This document shows, one piece after another, positions 43,343-53,507 of a DNA stretch of 64,000 nt. The notes under the pieces were generated by a model, which searched no databases, was not told the origin of the DNA, and saw only the letters and a program-made list of their open reading frames with translations. Every line of letters starts with the position of its first letter. The stretch's first letter is position 1. The stretch lies in NCBI GenBank assembly GCA_018364455.1, contig JAGZLW010000002.1:1-64000 (forward strand), written 5' to 3'. The position numbers and the translations under genes are program-made. The stretch is from Streptococcus mitis (lineage in GTDB: Bacteria > Bacillota > Bacilli > Lactobacillales > Streptococcaceae).

Positions 43343-44956
43343 ATGGAAATCATGTCGCTTGCGATTGCTGTTTTTGCCGTCATCATTGGTTTAGTCATTG
43401 GATATGTCAGCATCTCAGCCAAGATGAAATCATCTCAGGAAGCTGCAGAGTTGATGCTTTTAAATGCTGAACAAGAAGCAACTAATTTACGTGGACAAGC
43501 CGAGCGTGAAGCGGATTTACTGGTTAATGAAGCTAAACGTGAAAGCAAGTCTCTTAAAAAAGAAGCACTATTGGAGGCCAAAGAAGAAGCCAGAAAATAC
43601 CGTGAAGAAGTGGACGCTGAATTTAAATCAGAACGTCAAGAACTCAAACAAATCGAAAGTCGTTTGACAGAGAGAGCTACTAGCCTTGATCGTAAGGACG
43701 ACAATTTGACGAGTAAAGAACAAACACTTGAACAAAAAGAACAAAGTATTTCTGATAGAGCGAAAAACCTTGATGCGCGTGAAGAGCAATTAGAGGAAGT
43801 CGAAAGACAAAAAGAAGCAGAGTTAGAGCGTATTGGTGCTCTGTCTCAGGCAGAAGCACGAGATATTATCTTGGCACAGACAGAGGAAAACTTGACCAAG
43901 GAGATTGCCAGCCGCATTCGTGAAGCTGAGCAAGAGGTCAAGGAACGTTCTGATAAAATGGCCAAGGATATCCTGGTTCAAGCTATGCAACGTATCGCTG
44001 GTGAATATGTGGCGGAGTCAACAAACTCAACAGTTCATCTGCCAGACGATACTATGAAGGGACGCATTATTGGTCGTGAAGGTCGTAACATTCGTACATT
44101 TGAAAGTTTGACAGGGGTCGATGTCATTATCGACGATACGCCAGAAGTGGTGACCTTGTCAGGTTTTGACCCGATTCGTCGTGAGATTGCCCGTATGACT
44201 ATGGAAATGTTGCTCAAAGATGGTCGTATCCACCCAGCTCGTATCGAAGAGTTGGTTGAGAAAAACCGTCAAGAGATTGACAATAAGATCCGTGAATACG
44301 GTGAGGCTGCTGCCTATGAAATTGGTGCGCCAAACCTTCATCCGGACTTGATGAAGATTATGGGACGTTTGCAGTTCCGTACTTCTTATGGACAAAATGT
44401 CTTGCGCCATTCGATTGAGGTTGCTAAGTTAGCTGGTATTATGGCGAGCGAGCTTGGTGAAAATGCGGCTCTTGCCCGTCGTGCTGGATTCCTTCACGAT
44501 ATCGGAAAAGCCATTGACCGCGAGGTTGAAGGAAGCCACGTTGAAATCGGTATGGAATTGGCACGTAAGTACAAGGAACACCCAGTTGTGGTCAATACGA
44601 TTGCTAGTCACCACGGCGATGTAGAAGCCGAAAGCGTCATTGCAGTTATCGTTGCTGCAGCAGATGCCTTGAGTGCGGCCCGTCCAGGTGCTCGTAGTGA
44701 GTCTCTTGAAAGCTACATCAAGCGTCTCCATGATTTGGAAGAAATTGCGAATGGCTTTGAAGGAGTACAAACTAGCTTTGCCCTTCAAGCAGGACGTGAA
44801 ATTCGTATCATGGTAAATCCAGGACAAATCAAGGACGACAAAGTCACAATCTTGGCTCACAAAGTTCGTGAGAAAATTGAAAACAATCTCGATTACCCAG
44901 GAAATATCAAGGTAACCGTGATTCGCGAGCTTCGTGCAGTAGATTATGCTAAATAA
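43343..44956 (+). CDS. rny: Ribonuclease Y
   Basis: 537 aa. One N-terminal membrane anchor (LAIAVFAVIIGLVIGYV), a long coiled coil (about 30-200), a KH domain (GRIIGREGRNIRTFE) and an HD domain (FLHDIGKAID). RNase Y is the membrane-bound endoribonuclease that starts mRNA decay in many Firmicutes. It has its own promoter and terminator. Confidence 0.97.
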   Translation: MEIMSLAIAVFAVIIGLVIGYVSISAKMKSSQEAAELMLLNAEQEATNLRGQAEREADLLVNEAKRESKSLKKEALLEAKEEARKYREEVDAEFKSERQELKQIESRLTERATSLDRKDDNLTSKEQTLEQKEQSISDRAKNLDAREEQLEEVERQKEAELERIGALSQAEARDIILAQTEENLTKEIASRIREAEQEVKERSDKMAKDILVQAMQRIAGEYVAESTNSTVHLPDDTMKGRIIGREGRNIRTFESLTGVDVIIDDTPEVVTLSGFDPIRREIARMTMEMLLKDGRIHPARIEELVEKNRQEIDNKIREYGEAAAYEIGAPNLHPDLMKIMGRLQFRTSYGQNVLRHSIEVAKLAGIMASELGENAALARRAGFLHDIGKAIDREVEGSHVEIGMELARKYKEHPVVVNTIASHHGDVEAESVIAVIVAAADALSAARPGARSESLESYIKRLHDLEEIANGFEGVQTSFALQAGREIRIMVNPGQIKDDKVTILAHKVREKIENNLDYPGNIKVTVIRELRAVDYAK

Positions 44957-44963
44957 ATAAGAA

Positions 44964-44992
44964 AGAGCAGTTGAAAAATTACTGCTTTTTTG
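44964..44992 (+). terminator. Terminator of rny
   Basis: AGCAGT pairs with ACTGCT around a 9-nt loop, followed by TTTTTT. It overlaps the promoter of gmk. Confidence 0.85.
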
Positions 44993-44999
44993 TTACACT
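44971..44999 (+). promoter_or_regulatory. Promoter of gmk, embedded in the rny terminator
   Basis: TTGAAA (44971-44976) lies in the terminator loop. After a 17-bp spacer comes the extended -10 TGTTACACT (TACACT at 44994-44999). Confidence 0.65.
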
Positions 45000-45084
45000 A
45001 GATAGAAAGACTGTAAAGGATAATCTGGCTTTTTGCCATTATTCTAGAGAAATGTTATTTCACAGACTGACTAAAGGAGACACA

Positions 45085-45711
45085 ATGGCAGACCGAGGCT
45101 TACTAATCGTTTTTTCTGGTCCTTCAGGGGTTGGCAAAGGAACGGTTAGAAGAGAGATTTTTGAGAGTTCTGAAAACCAATTTCAATACTCTGTATCGAT
45201 GACGACACGCGCACAACGTCCTGGAGAAGTGGACGGTGTTGACTATTTCTTCCGTACTCGCGAAGAGTTTGAAGAGCTGATTCGTCAAGGACAGATGTTG
45301 GAATATGCAGAATATGTCGGCAACTACTATGGAACACCTCTGACTTATGTCAATGAAACCTTGGACAAGGGAATCGATGTTTTCCTTGAAATTGAGGTTC
45401 AGGGCGCTCTTCAGGTCAAGAAAAAGGTTCCAGATGCTGTCTTTATCTTCCTGACACCACCAGATTTGGATGAATTGCAAGATCGTTTGGTAGGACGTGG
45501 AACAGACAGTGCAGAAGTAATTGCCCAACGAATCGAAAAAGCCAAGGAAGAAATTGCCCTCATGCGTGAGTATGATTATGCGATTGTCAACGATCAGGTG
45601 CCCCTAGCTGCTGAGCGTGTCAAACGTGTGATCGAAGCAGAGCACTTCCGTGTGGATCGTGTCATTGGTCACTATCAGGAGATATTACCAAAATCTCCAA
45701 CTACCCGATAA
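45085..45711 (+). CDS. gmk: Guanylate kinase
   Basis: 208 aa from the ATG at 45085, which has AAAGGAG upstream; the longer open frame reaches back into the terminator. P-loop FSGPSGVGKGT, and GMP-binding TTRAQRPGEVDGVDYFF. It phosphorylates GMP to GDP. rpoZ follows 24 bp later, probably cotranscribed. Confidence 0.97.
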   Translation: MADRGLLIVFSGPSGVGKGTVRREIFESSENQFQYSVSMTTRAQRPGEVDGVDYFFRTREEFEELIRQGQMLEYAEYVGNYYGTPLTYVNETLDKGIDVFLEIEVQGALQVKKKVPDAVFIFLTPPDLDELQDRLVGRGTDSAEVIAQRIEKAKEEIALMREYDYAIVNDQVPLAAERVKRVIEAEHFRVDRVIGHYQEILPKSPTTR

Positions 45712-45735
45712 AATTTAGAAAATAGGTACAAGCAA

Positions 45736-46050
45736 ATGATGTTAAAACCCTCTATTGATACCTTGCTCGACAAGGTTCCTTCAAAATATTCACTCGTAAT
45801 CTTGGAAGCAAAACGTGCCCACGAATTGGAAGCAGGTGCGCCAGCAACTCAAGGTTTCAAGTCTGAAAAATCAACTCTTCGCGCTTTAGAAGAAATCGAA
45901 TCAGGAAACGTTACAATTCACCCAGACCCAGAAGGAAAACGTGAAGCAGTGCGTCGCCGTATCGAAGAAGAAAAACGTCGCAAAGAAGAAGAAGAAAAGA
46001 AAATCAAAGAGCAAATTGCTAAAGAAAAAGAAGATGGTGAAAAAATTTAA
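45736..46050 (+). CDS. rpoZ: RNA polymerase omega subunit
   Basis: 104 aa ([31 protein letters not shown]). It assists assembly and stability of RNA polymerase. The long charged C-terminal tail ([20 protein letters not shown]) is typical of streptococcal omega. gmk-rpoZ-priA-fmt-rsmB is a conserved order. Confidence 0.97.
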
Positions 46051-46115
46051 GGTTGGGGGGACTCAATCTTATTTTTTCTATTGCAAGAATGTACTGACTA
46101 GGAGGAGGTGAGAAG

Positions 46116-48512
46116 ATGGCTATAGCCAAGATTATCGTAGATGTGCCCTTGATGCAGACGGACCAGCCCTATAGTTATAGGATTCCTGAGGAATTTGAGG
46201 GAATGCTGGAAGTTGGGATGCGGGTCCATGTACCTTTTGGTAAGGGCAATCGCCTGATTCAAGGAATTGTTCTTGGATTGGACTCCCAATCGGATGAAGC
46301 AGTGGTAAATCAAGATTTAAAAGATATTGCCGAGGTGTTGGATTTTTCTCCTGTTCTCACGCAAGAACAACTCTGGCTGGCTGAAGAGTTACGTAAATCT
46401 GTCTTCTCCTACAAGATCTCCATCCTCAAGGCTATGTTACCAGGATTTCTGAACTCCAGCTATGACAAGATTCTCTATCCTCTGGCAGGTCTGAGTCAGG
46501 AAGACCGAGAGCGTTTGTTTGGTTCAGCAGATTCGCTTGCCTTTTCTTCATTAGACCTTGCCAAACAAGCCGAAATGATGCGTTTGACTAGAAAAGGCCT
46601 GCTTGGTCTGGAATATCAGGCGGTCGATCAAAAGAAGGTCAAGACCCAGTCTTGGTATGAGGTGAATCTTGCTCAATTAGAAGGTGTTGAAATATCTGCG
46701 CGTGCCAAGAAAAAGTTGGAATTGAGAGACTATCTGCTGTCTCATCCTGAGAGTGCTTCCTTGGCTAGTTTGTTAGAGTCCTACTCGCGGGAGCAAGTCA
46801 ACTTCTTTGTGGAACAAGGTGCTGTTACTATAGTCCAAAAGGAAGTTCAACGCTCGGCTGCTTATTTTGAAGGTATTGAGGCAAGTCAGCCTTTGGAGTT
46901 GAATCCAGAGCAAAGACAGGCGCGTGATGCGGTTGTGAGTGCGATTGGCAGCCATCAACCTCCCTTCCTCCTTCAAGGGATTACAGGAAGTGGGAAGACG
47001 GAGGTTTACTTGCAGATTATCCAAGGGGCCTTGGACAAGGGCAAGACAGCTATTTTGCTGGTGCCTGAGATTTCCCTGACTCCACAGATGACGGAGCGTT
47101 TTATAGCACGTTTTGGGGACAAGGTGGCCATTCTTCATTCAGGCCTATCCAATGGTGAAAAGTATGATGAATGGCGCAAGGTGGAACGCGGCGATGCCCA
47201 AGTTGTGGTTGGCGCCAGATCTGCCATCTTTGCTCCACTGAAAAATCTGGGTGTCATGATTATTGATGAAGAGCATGAAGCGACTTATAAGCAGGACAGC
47301 AATCCCCGTTACCATGCCAGAGAAGTAGCCATTTTACGGGCTCAGTATAATCAAGCAGTCCTGGTACTTGGTTCAGCAACTCCTAGTCTGGAAAGCCGTG
47401 CTCGGGCTGGTAAAGGCGTTTATCAACATTTACGTCTGACCCAACGTGCCAATCCTTTGGCTAGGATCCCTGAGGTTCAAGTAATTGACTTTCGAGACTA
47501 TATCGGACAAAATGAGACGTCAAACTTTACGCCACCTTTGTTAGAAGCTATTCAAGATCGTCTGGCTAAAAAAGAGCAGGTGGTTCTTATGCTCAATCGT
47601 CGTGGTTATTCTAGCTTTGTCATGTGTCGGGAGTGTGGGACGGTGGATACTTGTCCTAACTGTGACATTTCTTTGACCTTGCACATGGATACCAAGACCA
47701 TGAACTGCCATTATTGTGGTTTTTCGAAAGACATTCCTCAGGTCTGTCCTAACTGTAAGAGTCGCAGTATTCGTTACTATGGGACAGGAACTCAGAAGGC
47801 TTATGACGAGCTGGCAGAACTCTTTCCCCAGGCACGTATTTTGCGCATGGATGTGGATACGACTCGCAAGAAAGGTAGTCATCAAGCTCTGCTTGACCAG
47901 TTTGGTCGAGGGGAAGCAGATATTTTACTTGGTACTCAGATGATTGCCAAGGGATTGGATTTTCCCAATGTGACCCTAGTCGGAGTTCTCAATGCGGATA
48001 CGGCCTTAAATCTGCCTGATTTCCGTTCTTCTGAGAGAACCTTCCAGCTCTTGACTCAGGTGGCAGGTAGGGCAGGTCGTGCTGAAAAAGCTGGTCAGGT
48101 TTTGATCCAGTCTTACAATCCTCAGCACTACTCTATTCGATTTGCAAAAGACCAGGACTACGAAGGCTTTTACGCTTATGAAATGGGAATCAGACGACAA
48201 CTTGGCTATCCACCTTACTATTTCACCATTGGCATTACCCTTTCTCACAAGAAGGAAGAAGAGGTGGTCAAACGTGCCTATGAGGTTATGAACATTTTGC
48301 GGTTAGGTTTGTCTGAAACCAGTAACATCCTTGGGCCGACGCCCAAACCCATTGCCCGTACCCACAACCTCTATCATTACCAGATTTTAATTAAATACCG
48401 TTTAGAAGATGAGCTGGGGCCGACTCTAAATCAGGTTCTGGCCTTGACTCAAGAACGGGAAAATAGTGAGCTCCGTCTCAGCATTGACCATGAGCCACAG
48501 CAATTTTTATAA
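46116..48512 (+). CDS. priA: Primosomal protein N' (replication restart helicase PriA)
   Basis: 798 aa. Walker A GITGSGKTEVYLQ, DEEHEATYKQD box, and a zinc-binding cluster with paired cysteines (CRECGTVDTCPNCD, CHYCG, CPNC). It reloads the replisome at stalled forks. A strong GGAGGAGG RBS precedes the ATG. Confidence 0.97.
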   Translation: MAIAKIIVDVPLMQTDQPYSYRIPEEFEGMLEVGMRVHVPFGKGNRLIQGIVLGLDSQSDEAVVNQDLKDIAEVLDFSPVLTQEQLWLAEELRKSVFSYKISILKAMLPGFLNSSYDKILYPLAGLSQEDRERLFGSADSLAFSSLDLAKQAEMMRLTRKGLLGLEYQAVDQKKVKTQSWYEVNLAQLEGVEISARAKKKLELRDYLLSHPESASLASLLESYSREQVNFFVEQGAVTIVQKEVQRSAAYFEGIEASQPLELNPEQRQARDAVVSAIGSHQPPFLLQGITGSGKTEVYLQIIQGALDKGKTAILLVPEISLTPQMTERFIARFGDKVAILHSGLSNGEKYDEWRKVERGDAQVVVGARSAIFAPLKNLGVMIIDEEHEATYKQDSNPRYHAREVAILRAQYNQAVLVLGSATPSLESRARAGKGVYQHLRLTQRANPLARIPEVQVIDFRDYIGQNETSNFTPPLLEAIQDRLAKKEQVVLMLNRRGYSSFVMCRECGTVDTCPNCDISLTLHMDTKTMNCHYCGFSKDIPQVCPNCKSRSIRYYGTGTQKAYDELAELFPQARILRMDVDTTRKKGSHQALLDQFGRGEADILLGTQMIAKGLDFPNVTLVGVLNADTALNLPDFRSSERTFQLLTQVAGRAGRAEKAGQVLIQSYNPQHYSIRFAKDQDYEGFYAYEMGIRRQLGYPPYYFTIGITLSHKKEEEVVKRAYEVMNILRLGLSETSNILGPTPKPIARTHNLYHYQILIKYRLEDELGPTLNQVLALTQERENSELRLSIDHEPQQFL

Positions 48513-48524
48513 GAAGGAGAAGAT

Positions 48525-49460
48525 ATGACAAAACTAATCTTTATGGGGACACCCGACTTTTCAGCAACAGTTTTAAAAGGGCTTTTGACAGATAACCGTT
48601 ACGAAATTCTAGCCGTTGTGACCCAGCCAGACCGTGCTGTCGGACGTAAAAAAGTTATCCAGGAAACCCCAGTTAAACAAGCTGCAAAAGAGGCAGGACT
48701 TCCTATCTACCAACCTGAAAAACTATCTGGAAGTCCAGAGATGGAAACTATTATGCAGCTAGGAGCAGATGGAATTGTGACTGCTGCTTTTGGGCAGTTT
48801 CTCCCAAGTAAACTCCTTGATAGCATGGACTTTGCGGTCAACGTTCATGCCTCTCTTCTTCCTAAACACCGTGGTGGTGCACCTATCCATTATGCCCTGA
48901 TTCAAGGGGATGAGGAAGCTGGTGTGACCATTATGGAAATGGTCAAGGAAATGGATGCAGGGGATATGATTTCTCGTCGTAGCATTCCGATCACATATGA
49001 GGACAATGTTGGCACCTTGTTTGAAAAATTGGCGCTAGTTGGTCGTGATTTGCTTTTGGACACTTTGCCTGCCTATATTGCTGGGGAAATCAAACCTGAA
49101 CCGCAGGATCCAAGTCAAGTTACCTTCTCGCCAAATATCAAGCCAGAGGAAGAAAAACTGGATTGGAATAAAACCAATCGTCAACTTTTTAACCAAATCC
49201 GTGGGATGAACCCCTGGCCTGTTGCCCATACTTTTCTCAAGGGCGACCGCTTTAAGATTTATGAAGCTATACCAGTAGAAGGTCAGGGAAATCCAGGTGA
49301 GATCCTCTCTATTGGCAAGAAAGAATTGATTGTCGCAACGGCAGAAGGAGCTCTGTCCCTCAAGCAAGTGCAGCCAGCTGGTAAGCCTAAGATGGATATT
49401 GCTTCCTTCCTCAACGGTGTTGGACGTACATTGACTGTAGGAGAACGATTTGGTGACTAA
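48525..49460 (+). CDS. fmt: Methionyl-tRNA formyltransferase
   Basis: 311 aa. Formyl-THF site motif HASLLPKHRGGAPIHYAL, and GTPDFSATVL at the N-terminus. It formylates initiator Met-tRNA. Its end overlaps the rsmB start. Confidence 0.97.
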   Translation: MTKLIFMGTPDFSATVLKGLLTDNRYEILAVVTQPDRAVGRKKVIQETPVKQAAKEAGLPIYQPEKLSGSPEMETIMQLGADGIVTAAFGQFLPSKLLDSMDFAVNVHASLLPKHRGGAPIHYALIQGDEEAGVTIMEMVKEMDAGDMISRRSIPITYEDNVGTLFEKLALVGRDLLLDTLPAYIAGEIKPEPQDPSQVTFSPNIKPEEEKLDWNKTNRQLFNQIRGMNPWPVAHTFLKGDRFKIYEAIPVEGQGNPGEILSIGKKELIVATAEGALSLKQVQPAGKPKMDIASFLNGVGRTLTVGERFGD

Positions 49461-50766
49461 AGTAGAAACGGCTAGAAGTCTAGCTCTAGCAGTGCTAGAG
49501 GATGTTTTTATCAATCAAGCATACTCAAACATCGCCTTAAATAAGCACCTCAAGGGGAGTCAACTTTCGGCAGCAGACAAGGGCTTGGTGACAGAGATTG
49601 TCTATGGAACGGTGGCCCGTAAACTGACTCTGGAATGGTACCTATCCCACTTTATCGAAGACAGAGATCAGTTAGACAGCTGGCTCTATGTCCTTCTTCT
49701 CATGAGTGCCTACCAACTCCGCTATTTGGACAAGATTCCAGATCATGCTGTGGTCAATGAAGCAGTGGAATTGGCCAAGGTCCGTAAAAAAGGCAGTGAA
49801 AAATTAGTCAACGCCGTCCTTCGCCATATCTTGCGTGAAGGCTGGCCAGATATTGCTAGCATCAAACGTAAAAACAAGCGTGATTCTATAGCCTATTCTC
49901 TTCCAGTTTGGCTAGTTGCCAAGCTCAAGGAAGAATACGGTGAAGAGCGAGCACAAGCCATCTTTGAAAGCCTCTTGGTGCGAAACAAGGCTAGCATCCG
50001 TGTGACTGATTTAGGTCGAAAAGAGGAAATCCAAGACTTGTTGGAGGCTAGTGATTCGTCCTTGTCTTCTTCTGGTCTGGTTAAGGAGCAGGGGCATTTT
50101 GCAGGCCATGATTTGTTTGCGGATGGATCCATTACCATCCAAGACGAGTCCAGTCAGCTGGTTGCTCCGACGCTTGATTTACAAGGTGATGAGCAGGTTC
50201 TAGATGCCTGTGCGGCTCCAGGTGGGAAAACAGCCCATATAGCCTCTTATCTTACGACAGGTCAGGTTACTGCTCTGGACTTGTACGACCATAAGTTGGA
50301 CTTAATCCAAGAAAATGCCCAACGTTTAGGAGTTGCAGATCGGGTTCAAACGCAAAAATTGGATGCCAGAAAGGTGCATGAGTTTTTTGGTCAGGATTCA
50401 TTTGATAAGATTTTGGTAGATGCTCCCTGTTCAGGAATCGGTCTTTTGCGCCGAAAACCAGATATCAAATACAATAAAGAAACGGCAGATTTCGCGTCCT
50501 TACAGGAAATTCAGCTAGAAATATTAGGTAGTGTTTGTCAAACACTAGGCAAAGGTGGTATAATAACTTATAGTACCTGTACTATTGTCTCAGAGGAGAA
50601 TTTTCAAGTCGTTGAGGCGTTTTTAGAAAGTCATCCTGAGTTCGAGCAGGTAAAACTAGAACATGAATGTAAGGATATCATGAAAGACGGCTGTATCCTC
50701 ATTACACCTGAATTGTATGGAAGTGATGGATTCTTCATCAGTCAATTTCGCAAGATATCGGATTAG
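49453..50766 (+). CDS. rsmB: 16S rRNA (cytosine-967) methyltransferase RsmB (Sun)
   Basis: 437 aa. An N-terminal NusB-like domain is followed by a Rossmann methyltransferase with DACAAPGGKTAHIA, the VDAPCSGIG motif and the catalytic STCTI cysteine. The start is taken as GTG at 49453 (nine bases after AGGAG); TTG at 49450 is also in frame. It overlaps fmt by eight bases. Confidence 0.95.
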   Translation: MTKVETARSLALAVLEDVFINQAYSNIALNKHLKGSQLSAADKGLVTEIVYGTVARKLTLEWYLSHFIEDRDQLDSWLYVLLLMSAYQLRYLDKIPDHAVVNEAVELAKVRKKGSEKLVNAVLRHILREGWPDIASIKRKNKRDSIAYSLPVWLVAKLKEEYGEERAQAIFESLLVRNKASIRVTDLGRKEEIQDLLEASDSSLSSSGLVKEQGHFAGHDLFADGSITIQDESSQLVAPTLDLQGDEQVLDACAAPGGKTAHIASYLTTGQVTALDLYDHKLDLIQENAQRLGVADRVQTQKLDARKVHEFFGQDSFDKILVDAPCSGIGLLRRKPDIKYNKETADFASLQEIQLEILGSVCQTLGKGGIITYSTCTIVSEENFQVVEAFLESHPEFEQVKLEHECKDIMKDGCILITPELYGSDGFFISQFRKISD

Positions 50767-50780
50767 GAAGGAACTGACAC

Positions 50781-51521
50781 ATGGAAATTTCATTATTAAC
50801 AGATGTTGGTCAGAAACGAACAAATAACCAAGACTATGTCAACCACTATGTCAATAGAGCTGGACGTACTATGATTATTTTAGCTGATGGGATGGGAGGT
50901 CATCGAGCAGGGAATATCGCTAGTGAAATGGCGGTAACAGACCTAGGTATAGCTTGGGTTGATACCCAAATCGATACAGTCAATGAAGTGCGTGAATGGT
51001 TCGCCAATTACCTAGAAATTGAAAATCAAAAGATTCATCAACTTGGGCAAGATGATGCCTATAAAGGAATGGGAACAACTCTAGAAGCTGTTGCTATTAT
51101 TGGCAATCAGGCTATCTATGCTCATATTGGAGATTCTCGTATCGGTTTGATTCGTGGAGAAGAGTACCACCAGTTGACGAGCGACCATTCTTTGGTCAAT
51201 GAATTGCTCAAGGCTGGTCAATTGACACCTGAAGAAGCTGCTAGCCATCCACAGAAAAATATTATTACCCAGTCAATCGGTCAAAAAGATGAAGTTCAAC
51301 CTGATTTTGGAATGATTACCCTTGAGCCAGGTGACTATCTCTTGCTCAATAGTGATGGTTTGACTAACATGATTTCAGGCAGTGAGATTTGTGATATTGT
51401 AACCAGTGATATTCCTTTGGCAGATAAAACAGCGACGCTTGTGCGTTTTGCTAACAATGCAGGAGGTTTAGACAACATTACGGTTGCCCTTGTTTCTATG
51501 AACGAGGAGGATGCAGAATGA
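50781..51521 (+). CDS. phpP: PP2C-type serine/threonine phosphatase PhpP
   Basis: 246 aa with PP2C metal motifs (QDYVNHY region, ADGMGGHRAGNIAS, HIGDSRIGLI, SDHSLVNEL, DNITVALV). It reverses phosphorylation by the kinase StkP. Its stop overlaps the stkP start by four bases. Confidence 0.96.
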   Translation: MEISLLTDVGQKRTNNQDYVNHYVNRAGRTMIILADGMGGHRAGNIASEMAVTDLGIAWVDTQIDTVNEVREWFANYLEIENQKIHQLGQDDAYKGMGTTLEAVAIIGNQAIYAHIGDSRIGLIRGEEYHQLTSDHSLVNELLKAGQLTPEEAASHPQKNIITQSIGQKDEVQPDFGMITLEPGDYLLLNSDGLTNMISGSEICDIVTSDIPLADKTATLVRFANNAGGLDNITVALVSMNEEDAE

Positions 51522-53419
51522 TCCAAATCGGCAAGATTTTTGCCGGACGCTATCGGATTGTGAAACAGATTGGCCGAGGAGGCATGGCAGATGTCTATTT
51601 GGCCAAGGATTTAATTCTAGACGGAGAAGAAGTGGCAGTGAAGGTCCTGAGGACCAACTACCAGACGGACCCGATAGCTGTAGCTCGTTTTCAGCGTGAA
51701 GCGAGAGCTATGGCAGATCTAGACCATCCTCATATCGTTCGGATAACAGATATTGGTGAGGAAGACGGTCAACAGTATCTTGCAATGGAGTATGTTGCTG
51801 GACTAGACCTTAAACGCTATATTAAGGAACACTATCCTCTTTCTAATGAAGAAGCAGTCCGTATCATGGGACAAATCCTCCTAGCCATGCGTTTGGCCCA
51901 TACTAGAGGAATTGTTCACAGGGACTTGAAACCTCAAAATATCCTTTTGACACCAGATGGGACTGCCAAGGTCACAGACTTTGGGATTGCGGTCGCTTTT
52001 GCAGAGACAAGTCTGACTCAGACTAACTCTATGCTGGGTTCGGTTCATTACTTGTCACCAGAGCAGGCGCGTGGTTCTAAGGCGACTGTACAGAGTGATA
52101 TCTATGCCATGGGGATTATTTTCTATGAGATGCTGACAGGCCATATCCCTTATGACGGGGATAGCGCGGTGACCATCGCCCTTCAGCATTTCCAGAAACC
52201 ACTGCCGTCAGTTATTGATGAAAATCCATCTGTGCCTCAGGCTTTGGAGAATGTTGTTATCAAGGCAACTGCCAAGAAATTGACAGATCGTTATCAGTCA
52301 GTTGCAGAGATGTATGTGGACTTGTCTAGTAGCTTGTCTTACAATCGTCGCAATGAGCCTAAACTGGTATTTAATGATACTACTAAGGCGGACACCAAGA
52401 CACTACCAAAGGTATCCCAGAGTACCTTGACTTCGATTCCTAAGGTGCAAACACAAAGTCCGAAGCCACAGGCTGTCAAGCCTAGTCAGCAGGTTTCAGA
52501 AGACAATTACGCGAGCAAGCCTGTTAAGAAACGGAAATTTAGAGTTCGGTATATGATCTTGTTGGCTAGCATTGTATTGGTGGCAGCTTCTCTTGTTTGG
52601 ATATTATCCAGAACTCCTGCAACCATTGCCATTCCAGATGTGGCAGGTCAGACAGTTGCGGAGGCCAAGGAAACGCTCAAGAAAGCCAATTTTGAGATTG
52701 GCGAGGAGAAATCAGAGGCTAGTGAAAAGGTGGAAGAAGGGCGGATTATCCGTACAGATCCTGAAGCTGGAAAGACTCGAAAAGAAGGTTCGAAAATCAA
52801 TTTGGTTGTCTCATCAGGCAAGCAATCTTTCCAATTGAGTAACTATATCGGCCGTAAATCGACAGATGTTATAGCAGAACTCAAGCAGAAGAAGGTTCCT
52901 GAAAATCTCATCAAAATTGAGGAAGAAGAATCAAGTGAGAGCGAAGCAGGAACTGTTCTCAGACAGAGTCCAGCTGCTGGAACAACCTATGATTTGAGCA
53001 AGGCCTCAACGATTACCTTAACCGTTGCTAAGAAAGTAACCAGCGTTTCTATGCCAAGTTATAAAGGATCTAGTCTTGAATTTACTAAAAATAATCTTGT
53101 TCAAATTGTTGGGATTAAGGAAGCCAATATTGAAGTTGTAGAAGTGTCGACAGCTCCTGATGGAACTGCTGAGGGTACAGTCGTTGAACAGAGTCCAAAA
53201 GCGGGTGAAAAGGTTGATTTGACTAAGACGCGTGTCAAGATTTCAATCTACAAACCAAAAACACCACCGTCAACGTCATCATCAGCACCATCCCAACGTG
53301 GAAACCAAGGTTCTGCCACAACACCAAGTCAGGGGAACCAACAAGGAAATCAACGAGGGAATACACCTGCTACTACTCAATCAAGTAGTGAAGGCAACCA
53401 TGAAAATTCTCGTGATTAA
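51518..53419 (+). CDS. stkP: PASTA-domain serine/threonine kinase StkP with three PASTA repeats
   Basis: 633 aa. The cytoplasmic kinase domain has K42 (VAVKVLR) and D136 (HRDLKPQN), with DFGIA and SPEQARG. A single membrane helix lies at about 344-366 (MILLASIVLVAASLVWIL). Three PASTA repeats follow (about 372-438, 438-510, 510-581), then about 50 residues rich in Ser, Gln, Asn, Gly and Thr. StkP senses peptidoglycan and coordinates septal growth. The pneumococcal protein, as I recall, has four PASTA repeats and 659 aa without such a tail. Here one middle repeat seems lost and a tail added. Confidence 0.95.
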   Translation: MIQIGKIFAGRYRIVKQIGRGGMADVYLAKDLILDGEEVAVKVLRTNYQTDPIAVARFQREARAMADLDHPHIVRITDIGEEDGQQYLAMEYVAGLDLKRYIKEHYPLSNEEAVRIMGQILLAMRLAHTRGIVHRDLKPQNILLTPDGTAKVTDFGIAVAFAETSLTQTNSMLGSVHYLSPEQARGSKATVQSDIYAMGIIFYEMLTGHIPYDGDSAVTIALQHFQKPLPSVIDENPSVPQALENVVIKATAKKLTDRYQSVAEMYVDLSSSLSYNRRNEPKLVFNDTTKADTKTLPKVSQSTLTSIPKVQTQSPKPQAVKPSQQVSEDNYASKPVKKRKFRVRYMILLASIVLVAASLVWILSRTPATIAIPDVAGQTVAEAKETLKKANFEIGEEKSEASEKVEEGRIIRTDPEAGKTRKEGSKINLVVSSGKQSFQLSNYIGRKSTDVIAELKQKKVPENLIKIEEEESSESEAGTVLRQSPAAGTTYDLSKASTITLTVAKKVTSVSMPSYKGSSLEFTKNNLVQIVGIKEANIEVVEVSTAPDGTAEGTVVEQSPKAGEKVDLTKTRVKISIYKPKTPPSTSSSAPSQRGNQGSATTPSQGNQQGNQRGNTPATTQSSSEGNHENSRD

Positions 53420-53422
53420 ACG

Positions 53423-53458
53423 AATCTTTGTCATGATTTCATGGCAAAGATTTTTTTT
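53423..53458 (+). terminator. Terminator of phpP-stkP
   Basis: AATCTTTGTCATG pairs with CATGGCAAAGATT (one wobble) and runs into eight Ts. Confidence 0.9.
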
Positions 53459-53471
53459 GACTCCAGATTTG

Positions 53472-53480
53472 TGATAAAAT
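53472..53480 (+). promoter_or_regulatory. Extended -10 promoter of the thrE pair
   Basis: TGATAAAAT (TG at 53472-53473, TAAAAT at 53475-53480), directly after the terminator; no good -35. GAGGAGG lies before the ATG at 53508. Confidence 0.6.
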
Positions 53481-53507
53481 AGAAGGAGTTGATAAGAGGA
53501 GGAAAGC

